A stretch of DNA of 9,278 nucleotides from B3-G11 sp036985855 (GTDB taxonomy: Bacteria; Actinomycetota; Acidimicrobiia; Spongiisociales; UBA5794). The DNA lies in assembly GCA_036985855.1 (NCBI GenBank), contig BTQL01000077.1, positions 1-9,278 on the forward strand, in the 5' to 3' direction. The position numbers and the translations under genes were made by a program. The stretch's first letter is position 1. Each line of letters starts with the position of its first letter. The notes beneath the pieces were generated by a model that was given only the letters and a program-made list of their open reading frames with translations, had not been told where the DNA came from and searched no databases. Below, piece by piece: positions 6,674-9,278 of the stretch.

Positions 6674-6781
6674 ATCGTCCTTGTCGATAGCGGTCGGTGG
6701 AGGAGCTGTGAATAGGGGGCGAGGAAAGACTTAAGGTGGGCCTGCCCGCATACGATCACCGCACAGCGGAGGTGGACGACG

Positions 6782-8038
6782 ATGAACCTCGCCTTGACGA
6801 ACGGAGCACTATACGACGGAGTATCGGCGAGTCTCCAACCCGCCACCACAGTGTTGGTCAATGGAGACAGGATCGCAGAGATAGGTCCCACTGCAACGCT
6901 TCCGGTACCTCCCGACGCCGAGGTCATAGACGTCGGCGGACGTACGATTCTGCCCGGATTGATCGACCTGCACAGCCATTGCACTTTTCAGTTCCACTTC
7001 GAGAATTCTGTCACGCGCTCGTATGGATCGCCCCGCAGTGACGCCTTCCTTGCGCTGGCCGCAGTTCCACGATTGGCGGAAGCCCTGCTGGCCGGCCAGA
7101 CAACCATGCGCGACTGCGGTTCCATTGGCCAGATCATCTACGACCTCCGCGATGCCATAGAAAGCGGGATCATCGAAGGCCCCAGATTGCACGTCGCCGG
7201 GCAGATCATCCAGCCCACCGGAGGTCCGCATTCTCAAGAGCCCCGCGTCGTCGTCGAAGCAGATGGTGAGCCTGCGATACGGGCCGCGGTCCGGAACCAG
7301 TTGAAACGGGGCGCAGATTTCGTCAAATTGGCTATCGACGCTTCGGAGTGGACGCGCCAGGAGCTCGAGGCGGCAGTGGACGAAGCCCACCGGCGGGGTC
7401 GCAAGGTTGCTTGCCATGTCGTCCTGCGATCCGCAACCAAGATGGCCATCGCCGCTGGGGTCGATACGCTCGAACACGCCCGTTTCCTCGACGATGAGGA
7501 TGCTCTGGCGATGAGGGACAAGGGAATCGCACTGGTGCCTGCCGTAAGCGGAATACGGGATAAAGTAGCGCTCGGTGAAGCTTTTCTTCAGCACGACCTC
7601 TTGTCACCCGCCCTACGCCGAGATGTCGAAACGACACTCGAGTTCAGTCGTCCGAGGGTTGAGGAGCAGGCCTCCATCATCGAGCGAGCGTTAGATGCGG
7701 ATGTCACCATCGGAGCGGGAACGGATCGGACCGGCCCCTACGGAAAGGATCCATTCGCCGACATCGTGCGAGAGCTCGAGGTGATGGTCGGACTCGGTGT
7801 TCCCACAGATCGAGCGCTCAAGTCTGCGACGAGCACCGCGGCCGAGATCATGGGCATCGAGGCAGATGTCGGCGTCATCTCGCCAGGTCGCGTAGCGGAC
7901 TTGATCGTGATCGACGGGAACCCTCTGTCGGACATCGGAACGCTCCGCGACGTGGCTTTGGTGCTCAAGGGGGGCGTCGCCGTTGCCTCCCATGCCACCT
8001 TGGCCGACGGTGCGGCCGCTGAGCGCTCGGCAAATTAG
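6782..8038 (+). CDS. Amidohydrolase-superfamily metal-dependent hydrolase (prolidase/imidazolonepropionase-like)
   Basis: A 418-aa amidohydrolase of the branch that includes Xaa-Pro/Xaa-Arg dipeptidases and imidazolonepropionase-like enzymes. A beta-sandwich made of both ends (1-55 and about 365-405, with GRVADLIVIDGNPL) flanks a TIM barrel. The metal-site set is complete: H64 and H66 in DLHSH, K182 in FVKLAID (likely carbamylated), H212 in ACHVV, H232 in EHARF and D315 in GAGTD. TGGPH (146-150) is also typical of this subgroup. It hydrolyses an amide or related bond; relatives cleave dipeptides, N-acyl amino acids or ring amides, so the substrate is unknown. No signal peptide is visible. The ATG follows GGAGGTGG by 6 bases, a strong site. 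It is divergent from the sugar-oxidation operon and 98 bases before the mannosidase gene on the same strand; a shared role with either is unproven. Confidence 0.9.
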   Translation: MNLALTNGALYDGVSASLQPATTVLVNGDRIAEIGPTATLPVPPDAEVIDVGGRTILPGLIDLHSHCTFQFHFENSVTRSYGSPRSDAFLALAAVPRLAEALLAGQTTMRDCGSIGQIIYDLRDAIESGIIEGPRLHVAGQIIQPTGGPHSQEPRVVVEADGEPAIRAAVRNQLKRGADFVKLAIDASEWTRQELEAAVDEAHRRGRKVACHVVLRSATKMAIAAGVDTLEHARFLDDEDALAMRDKGIALVPAVSGIRDKVALGEAFLQHDLLSPALRRDVETTLEFSRPRVEEQASIIERALDADVTIGAGTDRTGPYGKDPFADIVRELEVMVGLGVPTDRALKSATSTAAEIMGIEADVGVISPGRVADLIVIDGNPLSDIGTLRDVALVLKGGVAVASHATLADGAAAERSAN

Positions 8039-8059
8039 CCCCGACCTCAGGAGGATACC

Positions 8060-8125
8060 GAACTGGGTGAACGAATCCTTCCCGCGCTTGTGCTTGATGC
8101 CGAGCGCCATATACGCGTCGACTAG
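8060..8125 (+). pseudogene. Possible decayed fragment of a GH38 N-terminus
   Basis: Downstream of the amidohydrolase stop, the same frame encodes ELGERILPALVLDAERHIRVD before a TAG at 8123-8125. This resembles residues 15-33 of the following GH38 protein (ELRERVLPLVHSDRRPFTI) with a one-residue insertion. At the DNA level 8060-8093 matches 8179-8209 in 23 of 31 aligned bases, with one whole-codon gap, and several differences are synonymous third-position changes. This looks like the remnant of a duplicated or replaced mannosidase gene. The stretch is short, so chance resemblance is possible. AGGAGG at 8049-8054 precedes it, but no standard start codon sits at the right distance in this frame. 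Confidence 0.3.
8088..8115 (+). promoter_or_regulatory. Weak candidate promoter of the GH38 gene
   Basis: TTGTGC (8088-8093) and TATACG (8110-8115) are separated by 16 bases, a passable -35/-10 pair. It would start transcription around 8122, giving a very short leader, in keeping with the lack of a ribosome binding site before the ATG at 8137. Judged by eye only. Confidence 0.25.
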
Positions 8126-8139
8126 TGTCCGCGCATATG
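8108..8139. repeat. Inverted repeat spanning the GH38 start codon
   Basis: CATATACGCG (8108-8117) and CGCGCATATG (8130-8139) are inverted repeats matching in 9 of 10 positions across a 12-base spacer whose centre is itself palindromic (ACTAGT, 8121-8126). The right arm ends with the ATG of the mannosidase and the left arm overlaps the candidate -10 box. It could be an operator, or an RNA hairpin that hides the start codon. Confidence 0.35.
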
Positions 8140-9278
8140 CACGACGATCACAGACTTGTCGAAGAACGGATCACGCGTGAACTACGCGAACGTGTCTTGC
8201 CGCTTGTGCACAGTGATCGTCGACCGTTCACCATTCAGGCTGGCCCGTCGCTCGATCAACTCCAGCCGTTCGTGGTTGGTTCGTTATGGGGTGCCCCGTG
8301 GGCAACGACCTGGTTCCGGTTCGATGGAGAGGTTCCTGACTCGTGGTTCAACCGTCGGGTCGAAGCGGTTGTCGATCTCGGGTTTGATCCCGGGCGCGTC
8401 GGGTTTCAGTGTGAGGGTTTGATCGTCGACGGGTTGGGACATCCGATCCAGGGTATTCATCCGAAGCGGGCGAACTATCGAATTGAGGCTTTACCCGGCC
8501 CGGTGACGATCACGTTGGAGGCGGCGTCTAATCCGTCGTTTGTGTCGTTCATTCCATCGTTGCTCGGCTCGATCGACTCTGCCGGAGATGAACCGCTCTA
8601 CAGGCTCCAACGAGCCGAGCTGGTCGTGGTGGAGCCCGAGGCTGAGGCCTTGGCGCATGACCTCGATGTGCTGAACGGGGTGATGCTGACGCTGCCCTTG
8701 GGTGACCCGCGCCGTGCGAGGCTGTTGCGCACAATCGAGCGTTCGTTGAACGTCATCCCTGACGTCGCCTCAGCGCGTCGCCTGCTCCGATCCGCTTTGG
8801 ATATGTCGGCCCGAATGTCCGCGCACCGGATCATCGCGACGGGCCATGCTCATATCGATACCGCATGGCTGTGGCCCATGAGCGAAACCGTTCGCAAGTG
8901 CACACGCACCTTCGCGTCCGCCCTCGGGCTGATGGACGAATATCCTGAGTTTCGCTTCGTGTGCTCGCAGGCACAGCAGTACGCGTGGATTGAAGAACGC
9001 CATCCCGAACTGTTCGAACGGATCCAGACGAAGGCCCTGGATGGTCAGTGGTTGCCGGTGGGTGGGATGTGGGTAGAGGCCGACATGAACCTGCCGTCGG
9101 GTGAGAGCCTTGTTCGCCAGATCGTGTTCGGGCAGCGATACTTCGAGTCCCGGTTCGGGCAACGCTGTACCGAGGTCTGGATCCCGGACGTGTTCGGCTA
9201 TCCGTCGGGTCTACCGCAGGTGTTCGCGGCCGGTGGCATGCACCGGTTCGTCCCGCCGCAGCTTTCGTGGCAGCAGAC
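8137..9278 (+). CDS. GH38 alpha-mannosidase, N-terminal part (runs off the window)
   Basis: An open frame of 380 codons with no stop before the window edge; family members are around 1000 aa, so over half is missing. Residues about 1-225 form the N-terminal accessory region of Ams1-like class II alpha-mannosidases (PWATTWFRFDGEVP, VDLGFDPG, GFQCEGLIVDG). The catalytic GH38 barrel starts at about 231 with ATGHAHIDTAWLWP: H239 and D241 are the expected zinc ligands. D351 in WIPDVFGYPSGLPQ is the expected nucleophile. The enzyme removes alpha-linked mannose from glycans or mannosides and, with no signal peptide, should be cytoplasmic. The start MHDDHRLVEERI resembles actinobacterial homologues as I recall them; the GTG at 8125 is an alternative that overlaps a TAG stop. 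No clear ribosome binding site precedes either start. Near the edge, FVPPQLSWQQ departs from the usual TQK-x-SWN type segment. Confidence 0.93.
   Translation, partial: MHDDHRLVEERITRELRERVLPLVHSDRRPFTIQAGPSLDQLQPFVVGSLWGAPWATTWFRFDGEVPDSWFNRRVEAVVDLGFDPGRVGFQCEGLIVDGLGHPIQGIHPKRANYRIEALPGPVTITLEAASNPSFVSFIPSLLGSIDSAGDEPLYRLQRAELVVVEPEAEALAHDLDVLNGVMLTLPLGDPRRARLLRTIERSLNVIPDVASARRLLRSALDMSARMSAHRIIATGHAHIDTAWLWPMSETVRKCTRTFASALGLMDEYPEFRFVCSQAQQYAWIEERHPELFERIQTKALDGQWLPVGGMWVEADMNLPSGESLVRQIVFGQRYFESRFGQRCTEVWIPDVFGYPSGLPQVFAAGGMHRFVPPQLSWQQ

Larger units (their letters stand above)
6395..6781. other. Divergent intergenic region between the operon and the amidohydrolase gene
   Basis: This 387-base region separates two diverging genes. 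It contains the dehydrogenase ribosome binding site, the palindrome, the heptamer repeat and a doubtful short minus-strand ORF (6506-6673). On the + side, GGAGGTGG (6768-6775) serves the amidohydrolase start. TACGAT (6751-6756) could be its -10 box, but no good -35 is visible. No RNA gene or terminator was recognised. Confidence 0.6.

Noticed and set aside
6473..6715. 80-codon + strand frame in the divergent region
   Set aside because: It has no ribosome binding site and its composition does not look coding; the minus-strand short ORF here is better supported, though still doubtful.
6809..7594. 261-codon open frame on the - strand
   Set aside because: It is the shadow of the amidohydrolase gene, whose metal-site residues and ribosome binding site are complete on the other strand.
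8067..8180. GTG-started 37-codon frame downstream of AGGAGG at 8049-8054
   Set aside because: The spacing of 12 bases is long, the product is arginine- and serine-rich, and it runs out of frame into the mannosidase gene.

Overview
The window is ordinary chromosomal-looking, GC-rich bacterial DNA. The gene families and codon use suggest an actinobacterium or a similar high-GC lineage. The clearest pointer is the GH38 enzyme, whose N-terminus resembles actinobacterial forms as I recall them; this placement is an inference of modest confidence. I see no rRNA, tRNA, CRISPR, transposase, integrase or phage gene.

Positions 1-6394 hold a compact catabolic module. On the + strand, an FCD-type GntR regulator (201-920) is followed after 17 bases by an SMP-30/gluconolactonase-family lactonase (938-1843). 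Facing it on the - strand is a four-gene operon, transcribed from about 6.4 kb down to 1873: acylating acetaldehyde dehydrogenase, 4-hydroxy-2-oxovalerate aldolase (the two overlap by ATGA), an SDR dehydrogenase, and an IlvD/Edd-family dehydratase. The two arms converge with only 29 bases between their stop codons. Read as chemistry, SDR (sugar to lactone), SMP-30 (lactone to aldonate) and IlvD/Edd (aldonate to 2-keto-3-deoxy acid) form the front half of a non-phosphorylative sugar oxidation pathway. The back half is the aldolase/dehydrogenase pair normally found at the end of aromatic meta-cleavage pathways. No 2-hydroxypentadienoate hydratase is present in the window. A 5-deoxypentonate would be dehydrated directly to 4-hydroxy-2-oxopentanoate, the native substrate of the aldolase, giving pyruvate and acetaldehyde and then acetyl-CoA. 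That makes a 5-deoxypentose (or a related deoxy- or plain pentose) the most economical guess for the substrate. It is an inference, not something the sequence proves.

Positions 6395-6781 are a divergent intergenic region. It carries a perfect 10-base palindrome abutting the ribosome binding site of the - strand operon, a 7-base tandem repeat, and a doubtful 55-codon ORF. Positions 6782-8038 encode an amidohydrolase of the prolidase/imidazolonepropionase-like type with a complete metal-site residue set. Positions 8039-8136 are a short spacer containing what looks like a decayed copy of the N-terminal helix of the following gene, plus a dyad over that gene's start codon. From 8137 to the window edge runs the first 380 codons of a GH38 alpha-mannosidase. 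Whether the amidohydrolase and mannosidase belong to the same metabolic unit as the sugar-oxidation genes cannot be told from this window.
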